Positions 50,084 through 58,585 are shown, numbered from the stretch's first letter. The stretch: 64,000 bases of DNA from Sphingopyxis bauzanensis (GCF_002205675.1 NZ_NISK01000002.1:767076-831075); one strand, 5' to 3'. Numbers and translations: made by a program. The notes: a model not told the origin generated them from the sequence alone.

Positions 50084-52033
50084 ATGAAGCTCTTGATCGC
50101 CCTTGCGCTTTCCTGCGCCCCCGTCGCGGCTCTCGCGCAAACGGTGGCCTCCGATACCCCCGGCCAGTTCGCCAGCGGCGTGCAATATGTCCAGCCCAAG
50201 GACTGGACGGCGTCGAGGCAGGGCTCCGCGCTCATCTTCACCTCGCCCGAGGGTGATCTTCGCATCATGGTCGCCGAAATCGGCGCCGCCACCGACGCCA
50301 CGGACGCAGCAGCAAAGGCCTGGGCCGTCATCCGCCCTGGCGCGGCACCGACGCTGCGCACCAGCACCGCCGCGCCCCCAGCAGACGGCTGGGACGAACG
50401 AGTCGGTCTTGCTTACGACACCTTGCCGACCGAGCGCGCCGCGCGCTCGGCGACGGCGCTGCGCAAGGGCTCTGCCTGGACGGTGCTGGTTATCGATGGT
50501 TCGGCGGGTACCGCTGCCAAACGCTCGGCCGCCATGTCAGTGGTCGCTCAGGGCCTGCGTCCGGCGGGCTTCCAGAAGGAAAGCTTTGCCGGCAAGACCG
50601 CGCACGAACTCACTCCCGAGCGCATCAAGCTGCTCACTGACTTCATCGAGCAGAGCCGTCAGGAACTCGAAGTCCCCGGCGTCGGCTTCGCGCTGATCGA
50701 TGACGGCAAGGTGCTATGGCAAGGCGGCTTCGGCGTCCGCGCACTCGGCTCGCCCGAAAAGGTCGACGAGCACACCAAGTTCATGATCGCATCGAACACC
50801 AAGGGGATGACCACCCTCCTCCTCTCGACACTCGCCGACGAGGGCAAGCTGCGCTGGGACGAGAAGGTCGTCGACCTTTATCCCGACTTCCGGCTCGGCA
50901 ATGACGAGGTAACCAATTCGGTACTGGTCAAGCATCTGATCTGCGCCTGCACCGGGCTGCCGCGCAAGGACTTCGGCTTCATCCTCGCCGACAAGGGCCA
51001 GCCCGCCGCGGACACCTTTACCCAGCTTGCCGCGACGATGCCGACCAGCAAGTTCGGCGACCTGTTCCAGTATAACAACCAACTCGCCTCGGCGGCCGGT
51101 TATGTCGGCGGGCATATCCTCTATCCGACGATGGAATTCGGCGCCGCCTATGACCGCGCGATGGAAGAAAAGGTCTTCGGGCCGCTCGGCATGAAGGACA
51201 GCACCTTTGACTATGCCGAGGGCATGGCCGGCAACTGGGCGGCACCGCACGGCCTCGACATCGACGGCAAGGTGACGCTGATGTCGAACGACTTCAACTG
51301 GTCGCCTTACCCCTATCGGCCCGCGGGCGCGGCCTTCTCGACCACTGCCGACATGGTCCGGTACGTCCAGCTCGAACTCGGCAAGGGCATGCTTGACGGC
51401 AAGCGCGTGGTAAGCGAGGCCAATTTGCTCGCGCGTCGCGAAAAGGGTGTCCAGGTCGGACCCGACAGCTGGTACGGCATGGGGCTGTTCCAGCGCGACG
51501 CCTCGGGCGTGCAGGTCGTCACCCACGGCGGCACGCTGGTAGGCTATCACAGCAACTGGTTTGCACTTCCCGAGTCTGGCGTCGGCCTCGTGATCCTGGT
51601 CAACAGCGATCCGGGCGCGTCGATGCTGGCGCCGACGCTCCGCCGCCTGCTCGAAATACTCTACGACGGCCAGCCCGAGGCCGCGCGCGACGTCACCGCG
51701 GCTGCGACGCGGATCGCCGCGCAGGCCAAGGCGAAGCGCGAGCGGCTGACCTTTCCGGGCGACGCTGCCGTACTGGCGGGCCTGGCTGGTCATTACAGCG
51801 ATCCGACGGTGGGCCAGATCACGATCACGGAGAAGAACGGCCAGAAATGGATCAAGGCCGGCTTCGTCGAGGGGCCGCTTGCTACCCGCAAGAATGCCGA
51901 CGGCAGCGTCTCGATCGTCTCGGTCGGTCCCGGCAGCATCGGCGTCGATGCACTGGTCGGCACGAAGGACGGCAAGCGCACGCTCGCAATCAACGACGGC
52001 CAGCAGACCCAATATTTGTACGTCGAGAACTGA
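50084..52033 (+). CDS. Secreted serine hydrolase, SxxK/beta-lactamase family, with N-terminal extra domain
   Basis: This 649-residue protein has a signal peptide (MKLLIALALSCAPVAALA then Q). An N-terminal domain of about 150 residues of unknown fold follows, then the S12 catalytic domain with FMIASNTKGMTT (SNTK), the YNN motif in LFQYNNQLASAAGYVGG, and VVTHGGTLVGYHSN. A C-terminal beta domain (residues 560-649) completes it. It sits 12 bp after the first S12 enzyme with the same motif set but little overall similarity by eye, so they probably split substrates. Periplasmic or secreted. Confidence 0.9.
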   Translation: MKLLIALALSCAPVAALAQTVASDTPGQFASGVQYVQPKDWTASRQGSALIFTSPEGDLRIMVAEIGAATDATDAAAKAWAVIRPGAAPTLRTSTAAPPADGWDERVGLAYDTLPTERAARSATALRKGSAWTVLVIDGSAGTAAKRSAAMSVVAQGLRPAGFQKESFAGKTAHELTPERIKLLTDFIEQSRQELEVPGVGFALIDDGKVLWQGGFGVRALGSPEKVDEHTKFMIASNTKGMTTLLLSTLADEGKLRWDEKVVDLYPDFRLGNDEVTNSVLVKHLICACTGLPRKDFGFILADKGQPAADTFTQLAATMPTSKFGDLFQYNNQLASAAGYVGGHILYPTMEFGAAYDRAMEEKVFGPLGMKDSTFDYAEGMAGNWAAPHGLDIDGKVTLMSNDFNWSPYPYRPAGAAFSTTADMVRYVQLELGKGMLDGKRVVSEANLLARREKGVQVGPDSWYGMGLFQRDASGVQVVTHGGTLVGYHSNWFALPESGVGLVILVNSDPGASMLAPTLRRLLEILYDGQPEAARDVTAAATRIAAQAKAKRERLTFPGDAAVLAGLAGHYSDPTVGQITITEKNGQKWIKAGFVEGPLATRKNADGSVSIVSVGPGSIGVDALVGTKDGKRTLAINDGQQTQYLYVEN

Positions 52034-52052
52034 AGATTAGGGAGATTTCCAC

Positions 52053-53678
52053 ATGACCCGGCCGTTCGCACTTGCCTTTGCCGCATTGCTGCTGGGGGGC
52101 GCGGCGGCGCCGCCGCCAGCAGCGTATGACATCGTCATTCGCGGCGGGCGCGTGCTCGACGGTGCGGGCAATCCCTGGATCAACGCCGATGTCGCGATCA
52201 AGGACGGACGCATCGCGCAGGTCGGCGTGATCGCTGGCGAAGGCAAGCAGGAGATTGATGCGCGTGGGCGCTATGTCTCGCCGGGCTTCATCGACATGCT
52301 CGACCAGTCGGGGCGAACCTTGCTGCGCGACGGATCAGCGGTGAACAAGCTCAACATGGGAGTGACTACGCTGATCGCGGGCGAAGGCGGCACGGCTGTG
52401 CCTGCGGGCGAGCTGGCGGGATATTTCGCGACGCTTGAGAAACAGGGAATCGCGGTCAATTTCGGTACCTATTATGGCGCAGTCCAGGCGCGGGTGAAGG
52501 TCATGGGTGACAGCGCGGGTGCGCCGAGCGAAGCGCAGCTCAGCGCGATGGAGGAAGAAGTGCGTGCCGCGATGCAAGCGGGCGCTTTCGGCATTTCGTC
52601 GGCGCTCATTTATTCGCCCGCGAGTTTTCAGGCGACGGGCGATCTGGTGCGGCTGGCGGCGATCCCCGCCAAGTGCGGCGGCTTCTATGCGACCCATATG
52701 CGCGACGAGAGCGACAAGCTGCTCACCGCGATCGACGAGGCCGTCGAGATCGGCGAGCGCAGCGGCGCCAAGGTCGAGATCTTTCACATCAAGGCGGCTT
52801 ACGCGCCGCTCTGGGGCAAGCTGATGCCGCAGGCGATCGCCCGGATCGAGGCGGCGCGGACGCGCGGCCTCGACATCGGCGCCAACATCTACCCCTATCG
52901 CGCCGGGGGCACCGGGCTCGACGTGACCATACCGACGCATATCTTCGCCAAGGGCCGCGAAGCCGCGCACGCGGCGCTTCGCGACCCCGCGGTGCGCGAA
53001 CAGCTCAAACAGGAGCTCGCGGCTGGACCGCAAGCCGACTGGTCGAACCTCGTCCACGCCTCGGGGGGATGGAAGAATGTCGTGCTCGGGAACGCGCATA
53101 GCGATCAATATAAGCGCTTCCACGGCCAGAATTTTGCCGACATTGGCAAGACGCTGGGCAAGGATCCCGCCGACGCCGCCTGGGACATCTGGCTCGCCGC
53201 GCTTCCCGCGCGCGCCTCGGCGCTCTATTTCATGATGGACGACAAGGACATCGACCTTGCGATGAAACAGCCCTGGGTCAGCGTCGGCACCGACGCCGCC
53301 GCCGCCGACAGCACGGCAGATCCGCAAACTGCCGGGCGGCCGCACCCGCGCTCCTACGGCACCTTTCCGCGCATCATCGCCGAATATGTCAAAGCGCGCC
53401 CGGTGCTGACGCTGCCCGACGCTATCCGCAAGATGACCGGCTGGCCCGCGCAGCGGCTGGGCCTTCCCGATCGTGGATTGCTGCGCGCCGGCATGCGGGC
53501 CGATGTCGTTGTCTTCGATCTGGCGTCCATCAAGGATCATGCGACGTTTGATGCCCCGACCGCGGCGCCCGACGGCATCGGCGATGTGATCGTCAACGGC
53601 GTCGTCGCGCTCGCCAAGGGACAGCCGACCGGATCGCGGAGCGGCACCATATTGCGCCACGCATGCCCCAACGTCTGA
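52053..53678 (+). CDS. N-acyl-D-amino-acid deacylase family amidohydrolase, secreted, altered metal motif
   Basis: This 541-residue protein has a signal peptide (RPFALAFAALLLGGAAAPPP). The D-aminoacylase layout is clear: YDIVIRGGRVLDGAGNPWIN, the SSALIYSPASFQATGDLVRL stretch, His ligands in ATHMRDESDK and VEIFHIKAA, VSVGTDAAAADS, and HPRSYGTFPRIIAEYV. The first metal motif (normally GFIDxHxH) reads GFIDMLDQSG, and the segment that usually carries the bridging Cys (GNCG) reads AGEGGTAVP. A one-metal or remodelled site is likely. It could release N-acyl or peptide D-amino acids for the next enzyme. It lies 19 bp after the second S12 gene. Confidence 0.88.
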   Translation: MTRPFALAFAALLLGGAAAPPPAAYDIVIRGGRVLDGAGNPWINADVAIKDGRIAQVGVIAGEGKQEIDARGRYVSPGFIDMLDQSGRTLLRDGSAVNKLNMGVTTLIAGEGGTAVPAGELAGYFATLEKQGIAVNFGTYYGAVQARVKVMGDSAGAPSEAQLSAMEEEVRAAMQAGAFGISSALIYSPASFQATGDLVRLAAIPAKCGGFYATHMRDESDKLLTAIDEAVEIGERSGAKVEIFHIKAAYAPLWGKLMPQAIARIEAARTRGLDIGANIYPYRAGGTGLDVTIPTHIFAKGREAAHAALRDPAVREQLKQELAAGPQADWSNLVHASGGWKNVVLGNAHSDQYKRFHGQNFADIGKTLGKDPADAAWDIWLAALPARASALYFMMDDKDIDLAMKQPWVSVGTDAAAADSTADPQTAGRPHPRSYGTFPRIIAEYVKARPVLTLPDAIRKMTGWPAQRLGLPDRGLLRAGMRADVVVFDLASIKDHATFDAPTAAPDGIGDVIVNGVVALAKGQPTGSRSGTILRHACPNV

Positions 53679-53738
53679 CGCGCATACAGGGCGAAAACTT
53701 TATGGTAGATACCGCACCGGCTTAGCCGACAAGCCCGC

Positions 53739-54977
53739 ATGATATATTCGCAATCGTACAAGCGGAGCAAGATCGCCGTGCCGGTCCAAATCGATCCCTT
53801 CCACGCCATCTCCATCAGTCGCCTCGCGCATCGGCTTCGGGCCGAGGGCGGGTCGGTGATCCATATGGAGTTCGGTCAACCCTCGACCGGCGCCCCTGCA
53901 GCAGCGATCGACGCCGCACACCGCATCCTTGATGCCGATGGCATGGGCTATTGGGAGAGTCCGGGGCTCAAAGCACGGATCGCAGCGCACTATGACGAAG
54001 CCTATGGGGTGGCGGTTGATCCCGAACGAGTCATCCTCACGTGCGGCGCGTCACCCGCATTCGTCCTCGCGCTCTCGTGTCTGTTCGCGCCCGGGGCCCG
54101 GGTCGCCCTCGCGCGTCCAGGCTATGTTGCCTATCGCAACACGCTCAAGGCGCTTCATCTCGTCCCGCTCGAGTTCGCTTGCGGCGAAGCTGAACGGTTC
54201 CAGATCACGAGTGCCGCGGTCGAACGCCTTGACCCGGCACCGGACGGGCTGATTATTGCCAGCCCCGCCAACCCGACGGGCACGATCATTCCGCCAGAGG
54301 AACTCCGGGCGCTGGCGGAGGTCTGCAAGCGCCGCGGCATCGCGCTCGTTTCTGACGAGATATATCACGGGCTGAGCTATACGCGTCCCGCAGAAACCAT
54401 GCTCCAGCACGCGCCCGGCGCGTTGGTCGTCAACAGTTTCTCCAAATATTTCAGCATGGCGGGTTGGCGCCTTGGCTGGCTCATCGTCCCCGAAACGCTG
54501 ATCGACGCGGCGCGCGCGCGCATGGGCAATCTGTTTCTGACGCCGCCCTCCCTCGCCCAACATGCCGGGCTGATAGCGTTCGACTGCCGCGAAGAGCTGG
54601 AAGGCCATTTGAAAACCTATGCGCGCAACCGCGAACTGCTGCTCAAGGCACTTCCCCAAATGGGCTTGCGGCGGATCGCGCCACCGGATGGGGCATTCTA
54701 TATCTACGCGGACGTCGGGCATCTCACAAACGACAGCCTCGCCTTCTGCGAGGCGCTGTTGCGCGACACGGGTGTGGCTGTGGCTCCCGGGCTGGATTTC
54801 GATCCGGTCGACGGCAACGGCTTCATCCGCTTCAGCTTCGCCGTCTCTACCGGCTTGGTTGAAGAGGCGATCCGGCGCATGGAGCCATGGTTTGCGGCCA
54901 GAACGTTGGTTGCGGCGGGCGCGCCTGTCCGCGGACAGAGGACATCTACCATCTCAAGTCGTCCGTCAGTCGAATAG
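53739..54977 (+). CDS. PLP-dependent class I/II aminotransferase
   Basis: This 412-residue fold-type I aminotransferase contains VIHMEFGQPSTGAPAAAIDA, ASPANPTGTIIPPEELRAL, SDEIYHGLSY, and the Schiff-base Lys in NSFSKYFSMAGWRLGW, then the RISFA-like Arg region NGFIRFSFAVST. It would deaminate the amino acids released by the upstream hydrolases. The natural domain ends near residue 388. The last about 20 residues are encoded by sequence carrying the 22-bp repeat found again at 58380, so the 3' end may have been rewritten by recombination. It is 60 bp after the deacylase gene. Confidence 0.92.
   Translation: MIYSQSYKRSKIAVPVQIDPFHAISISRLAHRLRAEGGSVIHMEFGQPSTGAPAAAIDAAHRILDADGMGYWESPGLKARIAAHYDEAYGVAVDPERVILTCGASPAFVLALSCLFAPGARVALARPGYVAYRNTLKALHLVPLEFACGEAERFQITSAAVERLDPAPDGLIIASPANPTGTIIPPEELRALAEVCKRRGIALVSDEIYHGLSYTRPAETMLQHAPGALVVNSFSKYFSMAGWRLGWLIVPETLIDAARARMGNLFLTPPSLAQHAGLIAFDCREELEGHLKTYARNRELLLKALPQMGLRRIAPPDGAFYIYADVGHLTNDSLAFCEALLRDTGVAVAPGLDFDPVDGNGFIRFSFAVSTGLVEEAIRRMEPWFAARTLVAAGAPVRGQRTSTISSRPSVE
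54927..54948. repeat. 22-bp repeat, copy 1
   Basis: The palindrome TGTCCGCGGACA is followed by GAGGACATCT, identical over 22 bp to 58380-58401 and in the same orientation. This copy lies inside the last codons of the aminotransferase gene. It may be an operator or the trace of a recombination or insertion event. Confidence 0.75.
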
Positions 54978-55367
54978 GAAAGCGAAATTTCCCGCGGCCT
55001 GTGAATGGGAAGCCTGGCCGATGACAGACAGTCAGCTCTGGTGATGCCGCTAAACAAAGGCCGGCGGCCGCATCACATGCTGGATCACGCCAAAGTCACA
55101 TAGTCGGCAACCGTACAGCGCTGCCCTAGGGGTAACGCGAGCCCTGCAGCAAGATAAGGATCGTCGTGCAACGCGACGATGGTCTCGAGGAGAGCGGCAT
55201 CCCAGGATGGCCAATGCGAAAGCTCTGCCGGCACGCGAAGCCTTTTCTTCAGCCGAGCGGGCATTTTGAACGCTTTGGCCAGCATGGGCCTTCGCAACGG
55301 AACATTTGTTGCGCAGGTCCGTAGTCTCAAACGGCGGGAAGTTCGCGCTCGCCGTGGGAGAAAGACA
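54978..55367. other. Intergenic region, at most a doubtful small minus-strand frame
   Basis: This 390-bp stretch lies between the aminotransferase and entericidin genes. A minus-strand frame at 55085-55285 would encode 66 residues (ending ALPLGQRCTVADYVTLA), but it has no family match I recognise and no clear ribosome site. A ribosome site for entericidin (GGGAG) lies at the right end. Confidence 0.35.
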
Positions 55368-55502
55368 ATGAAAAGGCTTCTGACAATTTTCGTACTGGGC
55401 AGCTCGATGCTGGCACTGTCTGCTTGCAACACAGTTGATGGCGCCGCGAAAGATGTCGAATCCGTTGGCGACTGTGCCGATGGAGTTCAGGGCAACTGCT
55501 AG
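55368..55502 (+). CDS. Entericidin A/B family lipoprotein
   Basis: This 44-residue small lipoprotein has a signal peptide with lipobox MLALSAC. The mature part, CNTVDGAAKDVESVGDCADG, matches the entericidin pattern (CNTV.G.G.D....G). Entericidins are tiny envelope lipoproteins linked to stress and autolysis in enterobacteria; the function in alphaproteobacteria is unknown. The ATG at 55368 follows GGGAGAAAGACA. Confidence 0.9.
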   Translation: MKRLLTIFVLGSSMLALSACNTVDGAAKDVESVGDCADGVQGNC

Positions 55503-55574
55503 GACGGGGCGGACTCATGAGCGTCAACTGACATTCGGTTCAACCGAACGTCGCTGAACCGAAGCTGTCTGGTT

Positions 55575-56288
55575 TCAGGCCGGTAGGGGAGAAGCGAACG
55601 AGCGAGCGAAAGCCGCCGCCAGGAAATCCCGGCCGAGGCGAAGTCCGACAGGATCCACGGTGTGCACCACGCCGTAAGAGACGTGCGTCGTGACCTCAAC
55701 GCCGAGGCGTTTGAGTTCACTCTCCGACATGTGTAGCGCAGCGATCGGGACGACCGGATCGGCCGTGCCGTGCACCAAGAGCACGGGCGGCTTCGGGAAG
55801 TCTCCGTGATTCAGCCCCAGCGTCCCTGCCAACATGCCGGAATAGCCAACGACGGCAGCCACCGCCTGCGGTCGCCGTAGCGCGACATGCAGTGCCATCA
55901 TCGTCCCCTGACTGAAGCCGACGATGGCCAGGTCAGCCTCGCTCAGACCATATTGCTCGAGCTTGCGGTCGATGAAGGCGTCGATCGCTGGCGCAGCCGA
56001 GGCGGCGCCAGCGGCGAGCGCGGACGGCGCAAAGCCGGAAAGTCCCCACCATTGATAACCCCTCTCCATCATGCCGCAGCGCTGCGGCGCGTGCGGGGCC
56101 AGAAACAGCGTGTCCGGAAGCGCCTCCTGCCACGCTGGTGCGAGCGCGATCATGTCTGTTCCGCTCGACCCGAAGCCGTGCAGTAGCAGGACGATTTTCT
56201 TGGGCGGCTCTCCGGAGCGCGGCTTGAGGCTGGCTCCGTTTACGATCTTGGACAGGGTCATGCACCCCATATGGGTATCGCTGGCCAT
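55575..56288 (-). CDS. Alpha/beta hydrolase, phospholipase/carboxylesterase family
   Basis: This 237-residue cytoplasmic hydrolase has the oxyanion segment KIVLLLHGFGSSGTDMIALA, WWGLSGF, nucleophile elbow LAIVGFSQGTMMALHVALR, and the acid in LLVHGTADPVVPIAALH. The His follows near VVHTV. This is the predicted carboxylesterase/phospholipase (YpfH/acyl-protein thioesterase-like) family. The ATG choice among residues 1, 7 and 10 is uncertain. It is convergent with the entericidin gene. Confidence 0.9.
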   Translation of the reverse strand: MASDTHMGCMTLSKIVNGASLKPRSGEPPKKIVLLLHGFGSSGTDMIALAPAWQEALPDTLFLAPHAPQRCGMMERGYQWWGLSGFAPSALAAGAASAAPAIDAFIDRKLEQYGLSEADLAIVGFSQGTMMALHVALRRPQAVAAVVGYSGMLAGTLGLNHGDFPKPPVLLVHGTADPVVPIAALHMSESELKRLGVEVTTHVSYGVVHTVDPVGLRLGRDFLAAAFARSFASPLPA

Positions 56289-56519
56289 TTGTCAGCCGGG
56301 CGTCTGCGCCCCCACTTCGATTGGCGGCAGCCGTCCAAAGCGGATGCCGGATCATCGCGCGCCCAAAAAAGAAACAATTACACCCAAATTGAGACAGTCA
56401 GCTTCTAAGTTGTAGGTTGCGGCGATCGAAAGCGGTCGTTCCCGGATAGTGGCTTGGTCACGCCCCGCTCACATTTCCGACATTCAATGCTTTGCTTTGC
56501 TGTGTCAAAGCCTGCGCGT
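56289..56519. other. Intergenic region upstream of the alpha/beta hydrolase
   Basis: Nothing gene-like is seen. It borders the IS256 relic and probably holds the hydrolase promoter near 56290-56350. Confidence 0.35.
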
Positions 56520-56640
56520 AACCGTTTCTTCATTAAGGAAGATGCCGACGACGTCGGTGCTCCGCTTGATCTCGCCATTGAGGCGCTCGATCGGATTATT
56601 TGATGCAGCTTGGTGCGATGCTGCGCTGGGAAGGCCATGT
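56520..56640 (-). pseudogene. IS256-family transposase relic (catalytic Glu region), frameshifted
   Basis: On the minus strand MAFPAQHRTKLH is followed, after a frame change at about 56603, by NNPIERLNGEIKRSTDVVGI then FLNEETVTR. Both parts are highly conserved in IS256/Mutator-family transposases, where the Glu of NPIERLN is the last acid of the DDE triad. Only about 40 codons survive, so it is inactive. Adjacent plus-strand bases 56641-56672 match fragments at 39643 and 59080. Confidence 0.8.
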
Positions 56641-56727
56641 AACGGCGGAAGCTACCCCACGACCAGGGATCCGAACCGCCGGTGCGCGAAGTCTATTCTG
56701 GAGATTGGTGTTTTAGAGCGCGCGCGA

Positions 56728-57318
56728 TTAGGCGCGTGAAAAGGTGATGAGATGGTCGTAATCGCCAGCATCGGCGGATTTGAGCGCAGCAATATACTCC
56801 TTTCGCGTCTCAGATGGATCGACCAGGTTGACCCGGCCCCATGTGAAGCGTGACTGGCCGAGCTGAACAGCGAGCAAATCAGCTATCAGGCGCGAGAAAC
56901 GCCCGTTGCCGTTCGGATAGGGATGAATAGCCACAACGCGGTGGCTGAACCGCACCGCGATTTCGTCGGGCGGGAACGTGGCGTGCTCGACCCAATATTT
57001 GGCGTCGTCGATCACCTGATGCAGTTCGACCGAGATGCGATAGGCATCGATCCCGATGTTCCGCGGCGTCGTCCGGTACCTGCCGGCCCATTTCCAGACT
57101 TCGCCAAACATGCGCTTGTGCAGCGTGTTCAGAAAGTCTCGATCGAGAATGTCCCGTTTGCGCGAGCCTAGCCAACGAATCGCGTCGGCAATGTTCGCAA
57201 GTTCGGCTTCATTCAGTTCGGCGCGGGTCGTGATATAGGACGGAATGAGCTGTTCGCGTTCTTCCGCTTCGAGCGGTGTGTTCGCGCCGTCATCTCCTTC
57301 GAAAGGAGGATCGCTCAT
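56728..57318 (-). CDS. Fic/DOC family protein (mobile mystery protein B)
   Basis: This 196-residue Fic-domain protein has the active-site motif AIHPYPNGNGRFSRLIADLL, where His starts the catalytic loop and the Gly-Asn-Gly-Arg binds the nucleotide phosphates. The N-terminus (TPLEAEEREQLIPSYITTRA) and FGEVWKWAGRYRTTPRNIGI match the 'mobile mystery protein B' subfamily. It may AMPylate a target as a toxin. The ATG at 57318 overlaps the partner stop by four bases, giving an HTH-then-Fic operon. Confidence 0.9.
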   Translation of the reverse strand: MSDPPFEGDDGANTPLEAEEREQLIPSYITTRAELNEAELANIADAIRWLGSRKRDILDRDFLNTLHKRMFGEVWKWAGRYRTTPRNIGIDAYRISVELHQVIDDAKYWVEHATFPPDEIAVRFSHRVVAIHPYPNGNGRFSRLIADLLAVQLGQSRFTWGRVNLVDPSETRKEYIAALKSADAGDYDHLITFSRA

Positions 57319-57779
57319 TCCGAGTCCCACAAGCGACGATTGAGCGTCGTCAGATACACGCCGATCAGCCGTCGCTCTTCATCGTTGAGATCGTCTGGCG
57401 TCACCGCCTGATTTTCGAGGCGCATCGTATGATTGAGATGCACCAGCTCGTTGCGAACCTTGCGGGCCGCCTGATCGTGGAGAAGCTCGTCGAGCGGCTT
57501 GGTCGGAACGAAGGCATAGACCAGCTCGCAGTCGAGGGCGGCTGCGGTATCCCGAAGGGTCTTCATCGTGATGGCGCCGGTGGTTTCAGCTTTCTCGATC
57601 GCGCTCACACGGCTGGGAGCCACATTCATCCGCGCGGCGAGCTGGCGCGTGGTCATGCCGAGTGATTCCCGAATCGCTTTCGTCCAGCCGCGTGGCGGCG
57701 TGACGATCCGCTCATCGCGGAGCGGGTTTAGTTTTTTATCGAGGCTTTTCCGGGCGAGTTTGGCTTGACTGTCGCTCAT
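57315..57779 (-). CDS. XRE-type HTH protein (mobile mystery protein A)
   Basis: This 154-residue protein has an HTH in WTKAIRESLGMTTRQLAARM followed by NVAPSRVSAIEKAETTGAIT, and a helical C-terminus. It is the usual partner of mobile mystery protein B and probably represses the pair and neutralises the Fic protein. I chose the ATG at 57779; an ATG at 57791 is also in frame. Its start codon lies within an AT palindrome likely to be its own operator. Confidence 0.9.
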   Translation of the reverse strand: MSDSQAKLARKSLDKKLNPLRDERIVTPPRGWTKAIRESLGMTTRQLAARMNVAPSRVSAIEKAETTGAITMKTLRDTAAALDCELVYAFVPTKPLDELLHDQAARKVRNELVHLNHTMRLENQAVTPDDLNDEERRLIGVYLTTLNRRLWDSE

Positions 57780-57819
57780 ATATATGTCCATTTCGGAAGA
57801 AATTTAACATATATATATG
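57777..57819. promoter_or_regulatory. Twin AT palindromes at the start of the mobile mystery operon
   Basis: CATATATATG (57777-57786, including the start codon) and CATATATATATG (57808-57819) lie about 30 bp apart in an AT-rich island within GC-rich DNA. They are good candidates for autoregulatory binding sites of the HTH protein and possibly part of the promoter. Inferred. Confidence 0.55.
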
Positions 57820-57916
57820 AGCATATCAATAATGAACCGACACTCAAGTATGAGCAAATATTTGGATCTTGCTTATACATGAGTGAGCGAATTTTGGTGG
57901 CAGCGCGCGGGGTGCC

Positions 57917-58358
57917 TCAAAAAGCGGCTTGAGGGACCGACTTGAAAAGGGGCGCAACCGAAGCGCCCCTCGCCTTTCCCTCCGCATAATATTTCGCTGC
58001 CGGCGCTTATCAGATCGCCTTGGAGCATCGGTGCAGCGAAGGCCGTCGTAACACCTCGCTCGGGGGCGCCTTTTTTGGAGGGAAAGGCATATTTCAAGCC
58101 GTGCATAATGAATTCGAGCATATTACGCCGGTTCGGCTTGATCCGCCCGTGGCTGCGGATCGCCAGTCCGGCGTCAACGCTTCGATCGAGAGATTCGCTG
58201 ATTTCCGTTTTGCTGATGTAGAGTGCCAGGCCCAGTTCGCGCACCGAAAAAGGATCGAACGAGACGGCAACGCTCGGTCGGGCTCTGTCGAGCGCGCCCA
58301 GCTCCTGCGACTCCAAGCTCACCCATTTGAGCAACACGAGAATATCCTGGCTCTCCAT
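57917..58358 (-). pseudogene. Frameshifted winged-helix DNA-binding protein gene
   Basis: The first about 120 codons read well: MESQDILVLLKWVSLESQEL, HTH region FSVRELGLALYISKTEISES, NRRNMLEFIMHGLKYAFPSK and RGVTTAFAAPML. After GDLISAGS the frame is lost. A +1 shift restores AKYYAEGKARGASVAPLFKS then VPQAAF and a stop at 57917, which continues the family pattern. The unshifted frame instead runs to 57873 with unrelated sequence. Such proteins are, as I recall, usually encoded next to a nucleotidyltransferase, which is missing here. So this is probably a dead regulator, unless the shift is a sequencing error. Confidence 0.7.
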
Positions 58359-58379
58359 CTTCTATCTCCAGGCGTCCGC

Positions 58380-58401
58380 TGTCCGCGGACAGAGGACATC
58401 T
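58380..58401. repeat. 22-bp repeat, copy 2, just upstream of the winged-helix gene
   Basis: This copy is identical to 54927-54948 (TGTCCGCGGACA then GAGGACATCT). Further GTCC half-sites precede it (GTCCGC at 58374). Its position 22 bp before the winged-helix start codon suggests an autoregulatory operator of GTCC/GGAC half-sites. Confidence 0.75.
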
Positions 58402-58585
58402 GCTGTTTTTCCTTTGTGTGTCAATTATCCGATCATTCGCCACGCAGCCGCTGATCTGGCTCACGAACCTCATCTGAGAGCGCTGTCGCATCCAAGCTGA
58501 CGGTACTGTGCTGGCACCTGCTCACCAAAGACGCCGACTATCGCTGAGCGAGACCTGCGCACATCGCGAATAAGCGCAGGACCAT
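58402..58585. other. Short non-coding stretch, nothing recognised
   Basis: This is AT-richer sequence just upstream of the 22-bp repeat and the winged-helix gene, probably the promoter area of that gene. I see no gene. Confidence 0.3.

Noticed and set aside
52335..53660. 441-codon minus-strand frame
   Set aside because: Shadow of the D-aminoacylase-family gene.
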